From Diphasiastrum complanatum (taxonomy: Eukaryota; Streptophyta; Lycopodiopsida; Lycopodiales; Lycopodiaceae), in NCBI GenBank assembly GCA_029204225.1, contig CM055105.1, positions 49,473,720 to 49,537,719 on the forward strand: a stretch of DNA of 64,000 nucleotides. Reading direction: 5' to 3'. Below, one piece after another: positions 32,515 to 43,934 of this stretch. The notes below the pieces were generated by a model. It saw only the letters and a program-made list of their open reading frames with translations. It did not search any database and had not been told where the DNA came from. How positions within the stretch are numbered: the first letter of the stretch is position 1; each line of letters starts with the position of its first letter. The position numbers and the translations under genes are program-made.

Positions 32515-32893
32515 CAAATGCTGAGGGGTAGTGCTACTGGAGCTTGTCAAAACCACACATTCAACACCGATTTGGGTTGAAAGCTCTCTACTAGTACATT
32601 ATCGCGAAGAAACATCATCGTTTCCACATCCTATCAGAGCGACATTGCTCCAAATTTTTCCACAAATTTCTAGTCTCCATACACTGCCGAGCAATACTCT
32701 ACATACACTGCTCATAGAGCCGAGCCCCCATACTCTGCAATAATCGTGGACCGAGCCGAACGTCCATACTATGCATTCACTGTGGACCAAGTTGAGCGTC
32801 CATACTCTACATACAAAGTTGACTGAGCCGAGTCCATCAAAAGTCGACCGATCCGAAGCCCTCCACAGTCGATCGAGCCGAGACTCCACTTGT
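32515..32893 (+). pseudogene. Gene-like repeat family A, 5' fragment
   Basis: Only the 5' part with CTCTACAT-type repeats is present. It ends abruptly at CTTGTA (about 32893), where the gypsy linker relic begins. The mirrored junction exists at 51255, so the fusion predates the IR2 duplication. Confidence 0.6.
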
Positions 32894-33183
32894 AAATAGA
32901 TTTTAAAAACCATACTATGGTATTTAAAGATAAGTTTGACCAGATAGTCTCTATTTATGGGGAGACTAATGTACTCCCATCATCGATGGTTTGCTCGGTG
33001 GAAGTTATGGAAAAACTACATGATTCTAAGTATGAGCTTTTTCATCTTGTTTTGAAATCTCGTATGCATTGTGATGTGAATGATGATGTGAATGTGCTAA
33101 CATGCTTTAACACCAAAAATTAGCATCAAGAACAGCTTTTAATGCAAGATTTAAAACAAGAGTTCAATGATGTTTTTCCTAAA
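32894..33183 (+). pseudogene. Ty3/gypsy protease-RT linker relic
   Basis: Begins in the middle of the segment seen at 12906 and runs to the same endpoint after NDVFP. Contains a 9-base duplication (GTGAATGAT region near 33077) shared with the 51032 copy only. No catalytic motif is left. Confidence 0.65.
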
Positions 33184-34673
33184 TAGGTAAGATTTTCTGA
33201 GGTACATACTTCTAATTATATTGCAGTCCGTTGTTAGCACATAATCAAATTTTTCTGAAATGAAATCTTTGAAATGTTTTAGAAAAGAGCAAGAACATAA
33301 AGATAGATTTTCAATTTCAAAATTGCAGAAAACATCAAACAGAAAGTACTATTCACTTTTGATGTTAGGTAAGTATGACCAAGCAAACACAATATCATGG
33401 AAGGACTTGTGTATATAAGGCCAAAGATCTGTAATAAAATACAAGTGTAAAAGTGTGTCACATGAATGGTCTCATTCTATTATAGTAGCGTAAATGTAAA
33501 AATATCTTTGCCTTGTCCTTGTGTGTGCTGAGTTGTAGTCGATCCACCGTATTCCTGGTGAGAGTTCTTCTATGCAGATCCTCAACATCCTGCGATCCAG
33601 TTAATCCCTGTAAAAGTTTAGTCTTTTAGCCGGTAAGTCTTCTTTTGCACCACTCCCTTGTCCTTTCTTTCCTTTATATCATGTATACTTCTTTCTTTTT
33701 CTCATATTTTGTCCAGAAGCCACTAAACTAGGGTTGTTTAGGTTGAAAGAACCAGGCCTTTCATTTGAGTTTTGGAAGAATTTATCTTGGACAGCGAAAA
33801 AAATTGGTCTTTTGAGGAGGCATTCAATGTCTCTGATGTTTTCAGCATCTCCTAAGTTGGCAAGGAGTTTAGCAGAAGGGTTTGCAGCAAATCAATCAGG
33901 TGCTGGCATAAAAAGAGAAAAGTAGGTGTGACTTGACAACATCTCTGGCCAGCTTGTGTAGCCAAAGAAAAAAGCCATTCATTTGATTTTGGAAGAATGC
34001 ACCAGGGAAGAATTTACTAAGATTGTTCATCATGAAACACGATGACCCAAAAAAAAAAAAATGACATGGAGTCCCATTTTTTTTCTGTCTTTTTTTTTTT
34101 AATTTTATAAAAAAAATATCCATATTTATAATGCTTCAAATAAAGATATTGTAATGCTAAAAAAAATGTTGTATTTTGCAAGAAAATTAATCAACCTAAG
34201 AGTTTATCTTGGACAGTGAAAAAACGTGGTCTTTTGAGGAGGCGTTCAATCTCTTTGATGTTTTCAGCATCTCCTAAGTTGGCAAGGAGTTTACCAGAAG
34301 GGTTTGCAGCAAATCTATCATGTGCTCACGTAAAAAGAGAAAACTATGTGTGACTTGACAACATCTCTGGCGAGCTTGTGTAGCCAAAGAAAAAAGCCAT
34401 TCATCTAATTTTGGAAGGATGCACCATGAAAGAATTTACTAAGATTGTTCATCATGAAACACGATGATCTCAAAAAACAGAAATGACATGGAGACGAATT
34501 TTTTTTTTAGTTTTATAAAAAAAATACCCATATTTAAAATGCTTCAAATAAAGATATTGTAATGCTAAAAAAAATGTTGTATTTTGCAAGAAAATTAATC
34601 AAGCTACTAAAATTTTGTTAATAGATTTTTATTAATAATTGCACATTAGCTTGTATGAAATGATAATACTATA
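33184..34673 (+). other. F unit: promoter-like region with intron/exon-like signals
   Basis: After the gypsy relic comes TATATAAG (33412-33419), then AATAAA near 33434, and a leader with a strong splice donor (CCG/GTAAGT, GT at 33633) and an acceptor candidate (TTTTGTCCAG ending 33716). The open stretch 33734-33925 (MFRLKEPGLSFEFW...) follows. The TATA plus AATAAA spacing could be an LTR R region of the gypsy element. A shorter tandem repeat of the exon-like part begins at about 34198. Copies: 48500-49320 and 50100-50970 (inverted). Function unknown. Confidence 0.4.
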
Positions 34674-35480
34674 CTATAGCCCTATGTATATTTCGTTAGA
34701 TAGGCGCAGGGAGCAGCTAAGGGCTTATCATTTATGACCTCGATAAGGTAACCATCTTTTTTTTCCCATTTGTCCACTGAGGGGTCTATGAATTTGAAGT
34801 ATGTTGTGGATTCAATCTTTTTGAGGGTCCTACTGACTGTGTTTGGTCCCCTAGGGAAGCCAAATGTATTGAGGTCAGCTTCAGAAATAGGGATAATATA
34901 AACAAAATTTTGGTGAGGAGGTAACATGAACTGGAAAATCTGTCGGTGTGGTTATAAGCAATATGCAATCGAAACGGGCTCTGCTAGCCACTGATCAAAA
35001 GAGGAAGTTGGAACTCTATGTGGCTCAGGAACTAGTGTGCCTCCTGGTACCAAGTGTTCATCTCAGAGATATCGAGGCTTTCCATGGTCATGTCAATTCT
35101 GTCTTGAGTTGGGTCATCAGAACTGGAAGATGTTGTGGCAGATAGGTTCTGGACTGGGCTGATGACTCTGTTGAAGGTTCGGCTCCGGTAACAGACAAGT
35201 GGAGTCTCGGCTCGGTCGACTGTGGAGGGCTTCGGATCGGTCGTCTTTGGATGGACTCGGCTCAATCAACTTTGTATGCAGAGTATGGACGCTCAGTTCA
35301 GTCCACAGTGAATGCAGAGTATAGATGCTCGACTCGGTCCACAGTGATTGCAGAGCATGGAGGCTAGGCTCTTTGAGCAGTGTATGTAGAGTATTGCTCG
35401 GCAGTGTATGGATACTAGAAATTTGTGGAAAACTTTGGAGCAATGTTGCTCTGATAGGATGTGAAAACGATGACACATGA
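34674..35480 (-). pseudogene. Gene-like repeat family A, 5' half, inverted
   Basis: Core frame at 34682-34927 (MLPPHQNFVYII...). This is the first half of a family A unit whose second half is at 35706-36340 in the opposite orientation. The two halves meet at exactly the sequence that is continuous at 14733, so a single inversion of about 1.03 kb explains both. Confidence 0.65.
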
Positions 35481-35705
35481 TGATTCAACTGATCTTGTAG
35501 GAATGATTTGAAGAGACATATTTATGTGCATATGATTCCTTTTGGTTCAGGTTAGGTCATAATTTTAAAAATATTTTTCTTGATACAAGAATTTGTAATT
35601 TAAAACACTTTTAAAATTTTTAAAAATAATTAAAAGCTTTTGTTTTAATAAGCAAAAAGTTCCTTTTTAGTTATTCTAATGTTTGTGTCCAATGATTTTA
35701 TTTTC
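35481..35705 (-). repeat. AT-rich flank inverted together with the family A 5' half
   Basis: Reverse complement of about 13722-13957. It ends at TGATTTTATTTT, the inversion breakpoint. No gene is visible. Confidence 0.7.
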
Positions 35706-36340
35706 CAAGATCACACGTATCCCCATGAAACTATTCCACATGATGGCTGATTCTAAACTACATGATCAGAACCTTTATGACTCGGCCTACTTTGCTTCCA
35801 ACTGCCTCCATGACTATATCAAGAACAAGCAAACCTCCAATTATTGGGCTATCTTCTGGTAGATGTCACTTTGTAGCAGTTGAGCCACTGACCTCGATTT
35901 TGAGACGACTTGATGCTAGCAGATAAAAGCTTGGGAGACTCCCTCAGAACCAGCCAAGAATACCAACTCTACTTCCAAGCCTATTGCAACAGATTCCACG
36001 CAAGCGACTTCTCAAAAGAGAAAGAGTTCTTCTCTCCACAAGGGCCAACTGTAAAGCACCAAACGGTCGACCTAGTGAAGCTTACATCGAGAAAGACACC
36101 CATGTACTCTATGTCACAGACGAAGGACCGATACAAGCGCAGCGTCATGCTTCATCAGATGAAACAGACTTAAATGATGTGGAGTTTACATTCGAGGAGT
36201 TCCATGGCCAAAAAGGGCTGTCTAAAAAATGCCATGTAAGAGAGAGAAAATCGTCGAATTTTAAAACTCCGACCGAGTTTTTGGTCTGCCCGCACAACTC
36301 CGATGACTTGACCTCACTAGTAACGTATGTAGTTAACTAG
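35706..36340 (+). pseudogene. Gene-like repeat family A, 3' half
   Basis: Starts at CCAAGATCAC, exactly where the inverted half stops, and runs through SLGDSLRTSQEYQLYF to the shortened Ser/acidic tail. It has an extra segment near 36255 (TPTEFLVCPHNSDD region) lacking in copy 2. Frameshifted near 36040. Confidence 0.6.
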
Positions 36341-36960
36341 AAGTTGGATAGCCGTAACGCGTGGGGTCCATACTTCAAGATTCTATTTTCTACCATTAAC
36401 TAACATGACTTCTCATGTAAATGCAAATCGTATTGCACATCAAAGTTTTCTTTCCATCTACTAAAGCATTCACATCAAAGAAAAACAGTCTTATCGATCT
36501 GCAAATCATGGCAAGAAACTTTGAATATTTTGGATCACAATGAGCGCCAACGTGAATCTAAATTTTTGAAATTCAGAAAATATGGAGTGTGTTGGATCAA
36601 ATGGAACGGCAAGGTTATCTCAAACTTTTGCAATTCAAAAATTTGCAGTTTCAACACACATCTATTGAAAAAATATTTTGCTTATTTTGCTCATAACTGC
36701 AAAGCTTTGATTTTGCATATAAAGCAAGAAACATGGAGTGTGATGGATCAAAAAGAGCGCCAAGGTCATTTCAAACTTTTACAATTATTTTTTTTATAAT
36801 TAAGACGAGCTTTAATAGCTTACAAGATATATAATAAGTGGGTTTTCTACTAGATTAATCTATCAATTATTAAGATGTTCAAATATCATCTCCATATTGA
36901 TCTTCCCAAAGAATATGCTCCACTGTCGAGAAAAAACTTTGAAAGGATCCACCTTACCAT
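36341..36960. repeat. Family A downstream repeat, third copy
   Basis: Direct copy of 3095-3730. An open stretch at 36521-36799 is a by-product of the degenerate 50-base motif. It ends where sequence unique to this window begins. Confidence 0.6.
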
Positions 36961-37860
36961 ATCACCAAAGGACGAAAGACAGGAAACATTGGCATCTATG
37001 GGTTGATGGATGTTTGTATCCAATCGATCCAAGCTCAATGCAACTTCCAAATTTTAGATCGGTCACACAACTCATACTGTTTTTGTGTGAAGGACACAAT
37101 AGTCTATTGGGTTATTGTGAAAGATTGAAAAGTTATGGCATTAGTTATTCAATGAAAAAAATCCACTGTTTGGAAAATATGTTGAATGGTTTGCTTACTG
37201 ACTACCGAGAAAAAGAAACTTTTTTTTGCAAACAAAAGAAGAAAATGAAATCTTGAAGATGGATAATTCTCGTTTGCAAGATATTATATTAAACCTCAAC
37301 CAAGAAACTGACAATATGAAACTAATTGTACAAACATTGTGTACCTCGTATTGTCAAATAAATGTAGAAGTAAACACATTACGGATGACAATACTGAACA
37401 ATAAACAAAAAAGGGTTATTTTAAAAAGTACTGAGAGCTCTCAACAAGTCGGGGTCAACGGAAAAAAAAAATATATGCTTTCAAGTAGGATTATGTTTTA
37501 AACTATTCATGTGTTTTGTTTCATCTAGCACATCAATGGCTGTGAATTGTTTTTTTCTAAATCTTATTTTTATTTTGCAGAGCAGCTTTAGTCACCAATG
37601 AAAATTCGAAAGACAAGGACATGATTGGAAAGTCTTTGAGTGCAGTACTTACAGCCAAGTCAACGACGAGTCTACTTGGAAATCAACGATATTCTCGAAT
37701 CGAGCCCAAGATTGCAGAGGCCCTTATGGGCGAAGTTGGCAAGATCATTGACCGAAAATTGATAAAAGGTGTATGCTATTTTTTTCCATTTGAAAAATAT
37801 AAAAAATATCTTTACAAAGGGTCTTTTTTGGATTTAGAACTCCTCTAATGTAACGAAAAT
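36961..37860 (+). pseudogene. Single-copy gene-like fragment with coiled-coil-like segment
   Basis: Unrecognised, and the only gene-like sequence here without another copy. Open from about 36980: HWHLWVDGCLYPID..., hydrophobic stretch LILFLCEGHNSLLGY, then after a frame change near 37226 a charged segment (KEENEILKMDNSRLQD) with heptad-like spacing. A pyrimidine-rich acceptor candidate (TTTTATTTTGCAG, ending 37580) precedes a further open stretch (SKDKDMIGKSLSAV..., to 37848). I could not find a donor that keeps frame, so a gene with small introns and a pseudogene are both possible. The right edge shares GTGTATGCTATTTTTTTCC with repeat spacer 6248. Confidence 0.4.
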
Positions 37861-37954
37861 CTTAGTAGGCAGTTCCTCCATGTATGCTTTAGAGTATCTA
37901 AAAAATAAAGAATCTACATTTATTTCTGGTTCAGATAATCGGTTCAAAGAACAT

Positions 37955-40188
37955 CATAGGTGGTCGAGTGCTATTTTGGATGGAAGGACACCTTTTGAGA
38001 TGCTATTCAAGAGGAGGCCAAGTGTCAACTTTCTAAGAACCTTAAGATGCACATGCTATGTCAACATTACTCTTGATGATAGAACCAAGGAGGATCCATC
38101 TTCAAGAAGAGGTATTTTTGTTGGATATAGTGAGGTGAATAAAGCCTACAAGGTTTACATTCCTTCTACTAACAAAGTGATTGTCGGTAGAGATGTCATT
38201 TTTTATGAGGGAAACATTTCAAAGGTGTCTTCAAGCATGATTTATGGTAAAGTAGATGGATCTAACATTCTTGATGTTGATGAGAAGGATCCTACTTTAG
38301 ATGGTGGTGATGATGGACCTTCATCAAGTCAAAAGCCAAGGAGAACATCAAGAGAAAGACAAGTACCTTCAAGGCTCACATATGATCAAAAGGGTAAGCA
38401 AGTAGTTTCTAAAAATTATGTTGCTTTCCTAACCTCTTTGGATGATCCTACAAGTGTAGATCAAGCAAGGAAAGAAGAGGAGTGGATCCAACCAATGGAT
38501 CTTGAGTATCGATCTCTTATGAAGAGTGGAACATCTTTTGGAGGATCTTCTTGTGTACATGGAGCTATGCAAGTGGATGGATGTTATCTTGCTGTAAAAT
38601 CAAGTAATGGATCTGGAATACAAATTTTGTTCAATGACTTTGATGGTCAAGTTGAAGATCAAGAGGTTGATCTCAAAGCGCTTCAACTAGTCAAAAGGGA
38701 AGTTGGCAATTTGGAGCTAGTCAAGAGCATCAAAGGAGAGGTAATTGGCAAAGGTGTTATGGATCTGTTTTTGCAGCATATTGAAGACTCAAGTAAGGTT
38801 AAAGGAGCAGCAAGGAAGTGTTTTTCAAGTTTACTTTACTTGTTCTATCTCATGTTTGAGCAATTTCATGTGGATGTGTGCAAATTGTCAAGATATGGTA
38901 AAACTAGCTACATTGGTGAGCATTGTTTTGATGTTGGATTTGTACTAGCATTCTTGGCTGATTTTGCTGATGGAAATGAAGCTATTGGAGGTTCATTATG
39001 TCACTCATCCATGGCTAAGTTCTCAAGTGTTGAGCTACTTGGTGCCAATACTTGGAGATTGTCAATTTTTGGTGAATTCATGGTCATTTTCTTGTGTCAA
39101 GTAGATCTTGAAGATGGAGTAGTGAAAACTACTTGGTTTATGGAGTCATGTGGTGCTGGATTTGCATCATTAATGTACTCACCTACTCATGGATTTCCAA
39201 GGTTTGATGGTTTCTTGTGGCAAGATGAAGATGGAGGCTCATTCATGGAGTATCATGGTGGATACAAGGCAACAAAGGACACAAAAGGAGGAGACATGCA
39301 AGCAAAAGTTGATCACTCACATTTATTGTTTGTTTGCTGTATTTTTCCAGAGAGTTCAGAGTTGGAAGCATGGTGGAATCATTTAATTTACATTCTATTT
39401 GATTCTTCATGTTATAGTCACATTTTTACATGTAAAATTGATGTAAGAAATAGTGAAGCATCCCAAGTGGACACTATTCTCTATATCAATTATGGTTGTT
39501 TCTATTTTGAGCATTACATGATCATTGAAAGGAGATCTATTCTTAGGAAGAAGATCATTCTTATGATGGATCAAAGTTCTATTGGCAAAAACTATGCTAG
39601 GAGCATTGAAAACTAGGAAAGCGAGTTTTGAGGTACATCATTGGAACTCGAGATTTTGGCATATTGTATGAGGGATCATCACCTAATCTTTTTGGATTTT
39701 CAGATTCGGACTATGCTGGAGATGTAATGGATTGGAAATCCATTAGTGCTTATTGTATTTTCATAGGTGATGGAGCTATATCATGGATGTCAAAGAAACA
39801 AGCCACTATCTCATTGTCATCTAGTGAGGCCAAGTACAAAGCTCTTACACATTGCTCAAAGGAGATGGTATGGATCAAAAGGATGATCAAGGATCTTCAC
39901 TTGCTGGATTTTTCAGAGAGCCCAACCATCTTTTGTGACAATCAATCAGCCCAAAGAATGGCATCCAATCCTATCTTTCATGCTAGGAGCAAGCATATTG
40001 AGATACAATATCATTTTGTGAGGGAGCGAGTCATTGCAAAGGAGGTGGAGCTTCAACATGTGTCTTCAAGGGAATGTGTAGCTGATATCTTCACCAAAGC
40101 ATTGGGAAAAGACTTGTTCATGAAGCATAGGACTTCACTTGGAGTATTATCAAAGTCTATGCTAAAACTAGTTGAAGAGGGAGTGTGA
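37955..40188 (+). pseudogene. Copia remnant with the RT domain replaced
   Basis: Copia homology starts near 37955 in the integrase C-terminus (GRTPFEMLF, EDPSSRRGIFVGYSE) and runs to about 38526 (MDLEYRSLMK). Then 38527-39602 has no similarity to copia pol that I recognise, yet stays open in the same frame. Homology resumes at 39603 in the RNase H connection and continues through FGFSDSDYAGD and the C-terminus, out of frame with the upstream part and with TGA for a conserved Trp. Element 1 has about 0.9 kb at this point, including the YVDD box; here it is absent. A 3' LTR follows; gag, protease, integrase core and 5' LTR are missing. Confidence 0.85.
38527..39602 (+). other. 1.08 kb non-copia open segment inside the copia remnant
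   Basis: About 358 codons without a stop, in frame with the upstream integrase. Contains hydrophobic stretches (LLYLFYLMFEQF, VGFVLAFLADF) and many Gly, Trp and Phe residues; no motif I can name. It could be a captured host segment or the coding remnant of a non-autonomous element. Confidence 0.5.
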
Positions 40189-40833
40189 AAGATTCAACTA
40201 GTTTCATCACATTTTGCAATATTTCCATATTTGGCATATTGAGGCCAAAACTTCTTTTAGACTTAGATGTTGACTTTTCAAAGTTCATTAGTCTAAGTTT
40301 CATTTGAATAAACACTTTTTGAAAGTGTGGGAAAGATAGAATGCGAGTTTGAGTAGATTCAATTTGAATAAGTTGGGTATGTTGAATCTAGACCCAAAAT
40401 TGGTAGGGTTAGCATTTTGGTGGGAAAGCCAAGTGGCCAAATAGGGTTTGAACCTGCTATAAAAGGATGTAACTCGTGGAGAGAGTCATATTCTCTCTTC
40501 TCTATCTCATTTCATGCTTATACATGGTTCTCTTGGGTTCTACTATCCATTGGTGCACTATCTTGGTGATTGCTTGCAATTCTATGTGTAGAATGATCTA
40601 TATTTGCTATTTTTGGATCCACACGTGTGAAATACAGTAGCTTGCTGGTTTTGTACGGACAGCAACAATACATAATCATTTCATTCAAGTTTGATCAATC
40701 TCTATTAGTGTTTGCATCTCAAATTTTGTGTAGATGCTGATTTTTCTACATTGGTGAAATTGATAGTGTAATTCTCTTTCTAACCAAAGATCATTCAAGT
40801 AGATTGGATCTTAAGGATCTGAAATCTTTCACA
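40184..40833 (+). repeat. 3' LTR of the RT-less copia remnant
   Basis: 650 bases, TGTGAAAGATT to AATCTTTCACA-type end, giving inverted termini of about 11 bases. TATA box near 40458 and CACGTG at 40622-40627 (offset 438). The upstream frame stop (TGA 40186-40188) lies within it, as in elements 1 and 2. Different family from elements 1 and 2 by overall sequence. Confidence 0.9.
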
Positions 40834-41104
40834 GTGAGTACCTCCAAAATCAAACATTATACTTATGTCTTTCCCTAGAATATTGCCTTTAACTTGAAAC
40901 CATTGATTAGACTTTCACATCCCAAACTTCTGTGTCTGACCCTGAGGCTAGAGGACCACATAATGTTGATCACTGGCCATGGTGGGCACCCGAAGCTTCT
41001 ATACAAGCCGCACATTCAAAAAGTTGTGAGTACCTCCAAAATCAAACATTATATTTATGTCTTTCCCTAGAATATTGCCTTTATCTTGAAACCATTGATT
41101 AGAC
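40834..41104 (-). repeat. 192 bp partial tandem duplication at the LTR/gypsy boundary
   Basis: A 79-base segment starting GTGAGTACCTCCAAAATC occurs at 40834-40912 and 41026-41104 with only a few differences. The first copy adjoins the LTR end directly, and the sequence between belongs to the gypsy relic, so the gypsy fragment was tandemly duplicated at this edge. Confidence 0.8.
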
Positions 41105-41524
41105 TTGAAAGAAAGTGTACTGAAGTTACAAGTATATTCACAACCATTTAACAAATCAACTTTCAATTCACAACCATTTAACAAATTGACTTTCAATTTA
41201 CTTGTCGGTAAATCCATAGCCATGAAACTTGATGATTTATTTTCCCTCTCGGATCTCTGTTTGGCATGATGCCCAAGTTTGTTGGCAAGCAGTAGCTTCT
41301 AGTTCATCAAAAAATAGATTTTTTATCTTATTATTTTTTGGCTTTTCATTCTTAGGCTTTTGGGCTGATTGGCTGTGCATACTCTTCCATGAGGCAATCA
41401 TGGTGCTATCGTAGGCTTTAGCTACTCGGATAGCATCTTTCAATATGGAGGACATTCCCTTTGCACTCCTTTTGGTAATCGGCTGACAATCCATACTATG
41501 AATTGCCACTGTGCCAATTTCCAA
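40999..41524 (-). pseudogene. Ty3/gypsy gag-protease relic, right-arm copy
   Basis: Minus-strand frames 41237-41524 and 40999-41223 match 6308-6833 codon for codon with few changes, including the degraded FDFGGTHNF site and the KVDLLN/KVNLLN duplication. The protease is cut at the arm edge. Confidence 0.7.
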
Positions 41525-41757
41525 TCAAGTGACCCTTAAGTGATTATTAGAAGCCTTTTTCAAATGGAAAAAAATAGCATACACATCTAAAAGGATACGG
41601 TTGCTAGGTCTACAAAGTACTCAACAAAAATTGTTTTTTCTTTTAAGGCTTTCAATTGCCTTAACCCAAAAAAATAAATAGGGAAAAAGTAATGGCAAAT
41701 TTGAATGCAATAAAGGAACTTCCAAAATCCCTATTCAAGAGCAAAAAACCCAAAATC

Positions 41758-41995
41758 TCCCCCCCCCCCCAATTAATATAACTAGTAACATTATTCTCAA
41801 AGCATCTACGATGAGCTACAAACAACACTTGGAGAGTAAAGAATTAGGAATCTGTCAAATACTCTTGCATCTAGTATTTGGAAAGTTAGACATAATGATA
41901 GTATCATAAGAATGAGTTAGAGAAGCTTGTGAAGCCATCCAGAGGTGTGTTGTTGTTTTATTAGTTGCCTAGATACATATCAAGCTACCCCAAGT
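41758..41995 (-). repeat. Dispersed repeat E1, right-arm copy
   Basis: Carries a C run at about 41759-41770 corresponding to G16 at 6060-6075, so the homopolymer differs in length between the arms. Confidence 0.7.
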
Positions 41996-42805
41996 TACTA
42001 CAGATCTATTATATGAGTTAAACACGGGTCTATATGAGGCAAGGTGTATATATTGCAAAAAGCGAAAAGGAAGGTCTCCCATTTTATCATATTTGTACAG
42101 ATGTGTACAACCGGTAATTGGGTTAAAGGTAATTGTAATATTCAGAAAGTTCATCAAATTACATGTGTTGTCGTTTCTGTCTATCTCAAGGTATTCCAGG
42201 GGATAGATCCAAAAAGGATTGTCAGGTGTTCTTGGTTGAGTCTTGTCTAGGAAACGTCCAACCGTATGATTATTGATAAAGAATATATCGTCAATGTACC
42301 TGAATGAATATTTGAAGTCGTTTATAAATTTAATTTCCCCTAATCTTGCAAGCCTCTTAATAAAATGCATTTAAAAAAAAGAAAGGTACCAATTACAAGA
42401 CATTGGTGAATATGAAAAACCCAATAGTATTCCCCCGACCTGTTGCCAAGTATGATCCCCAAGTCTGATAATGCAATTGTCTATCAAGTAGGAATTCCAA
42501 ATGCATAAGGTATTCTTGCGGTCTATAATACTCCATTCATATGAACCTGTATTTTTCGAAACCCATTTAAAATCATTGGTTCCAGATATTCGTTTGAATT
42601 TGAGAAATTTGATTTTGGCAATTTTAAATGCCGAACAAATCATTTTAGTCATAATAGTTTTCAAATCGTCAATCCCGTTCAAAGGAATATTGCTTTTTTG
42701 GGGGTAACCTAATTCTTTGCTTGCTGGTTTTTTGAGTTTGTAGTGCAATTTCAGGCTGAAATTTTCAGCACACAAGGCTTGTAGGAGGGCGAGTTCTGCA
42801 TCCAT
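41969..42805 (-). pseudogene. Penelope-like reverse transcriptase relic, copy 2
   Basis: Better preserved at the 3' side than copy 1. Frame 42805-42371 and its continuation 42370-41969 are in the same frame, separated by one TAA. Shows SFRYIDD, PFWIYPLEYLEID, LNITITF, YDKMGDLPF and YRPVFNSYN, the last resembling the region after the palm in PLE RTs. The GxPxG motif is changed here to GGILLGF, whereas copy 1 has GKIPMGF, so each arm has decayed independently. An upstream segment (LQALCAENFSLKLHY) is shared by both copies. Confidence 0.7.
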
Positions 42806-42944
42806 CTAATGTGTGGTTTCGCCAGATTTTGGTGCTGATTTTTTAGATTTGATACTTGCTGTTTTTTGTGTCTTTTAGGGCACATTTAGGGTTTGAAAAA
42901 GTTTATCTTCTTGGCTGGTTTTTATGGCAAGAGATTTGAGCCCA

Positions 42945-43390
42945 CCTATATATCTATATAGATCTCTAGGTCCACTCAAGCCTACGTGACACAGGGCCCA
43001 GTTGACTTGACATACAAGGTTATGGTAGGCCTACATGGCTTGCCACATGGCAACCCTCAAGCCTGCATGATTTGCCATGTGGTAGACCTGCGTGGCTTGC
43101 CATGTGGTAGTGTGCGATAGGCTTCGCAAATATCAGACCACGCAGGCAGAGCCTAGTTAGCTTGCCAGCCTATGATGGGCCTACGTGGCTTGCCACATGG
43201 CTAGCCCCAAGCCTGCATGATTTGCCACATGGCAGTCATACGTGACTTGACACGTGGGCACCTATGACAGCCTTGGTCAATCGCAGGCCTATGTGGCCTG
43301 CTACACAAGTCTATGGTAGGCCATGTGGTAAACCACACAAGCCTATGGTAGGACTATGTGGTTGTAGTTGTAGCCTCAACTCGTCGTATG
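42945..43390 (-). repeat. Minisatellite S, copy 3
   Basis: Inverted counterpart of 4490-4945, with the GGCTTGCCACATGG blocks and the AT run near 42950. Confidence 0.75.
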
Positions 43391-43436
43391 TTGACCTTTC
43401 TGAAATCCCTGGAATCACCGGCCATTGTACAATCTC

Positions 43437-43930
43437 TGGGAATGGACTTATATAGGAGAAAAAAGTTGGCACGTGTCAATCCCAGCGACACGTGGCCCAG
43501 TCAGTAGCTGACATGTGGAACCACACGTTTGTATACGCATGTGTGAAACTGCACGTCTGGATCAACACGTGTGGAATCCCACGTGGGGACACGTGGCCGA
43601 ATGGATCAGCGACATGTGTTCTTGCACGTATCGGCTCGCACGTGTGGTCACGTGGCCCAATCAGTACCTGACGTGTGGGACCACACTTCTGTATCCGCAT
43701 GTGTGAAACTTGCACATGTGGCCATGTGGTCGAATGGTTTGGTGACGTGTGTTCTGGCACGTGTTAGCTCGCACGTGTGGGCACGTGGCCGAATGGCAGA
43801 TTGGCGTGTATTGTAGCACGTGTGGTCTCACACGCGTGGACGATTGTATTACGTGCCATAGATCTGATCCGTTGTTGGATCGACGAGTGTACGGCTTGGG
43901 TTTTATTGGTTCTAGCTATATAAATATTGT
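43437..43930 (-). promoter_or_regulatory. CACGTG-array promoter-like module P, copy 3
   Basis: By eye about eleven CACGTG hexamers. The TATA box on the minus strand lies at 43447-43454. This copy and copy 1 keep more intact hexamers than copy 2. Confidence 0.6.
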
Positions 43931-43934
43931 TTGA

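Larger units (their letters stand above)
16680..34197 (+). repeat. Left arm of inverted duplication IR2
   Basis: Blocks pair with 49952-62866 in reverse: 31994-34197 with 49952-52035 (sums near 84155), 25175-26127 with 52035-53150, 24045-25174 with 53151-53990, 20810-23760 with 56100-59760, and 16680-18132 with 61045-62861. The segment 18133-20808 is an extra copy in the other orientation. Copia element 2 is inserted in this arm only. Confidence 0.8.
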
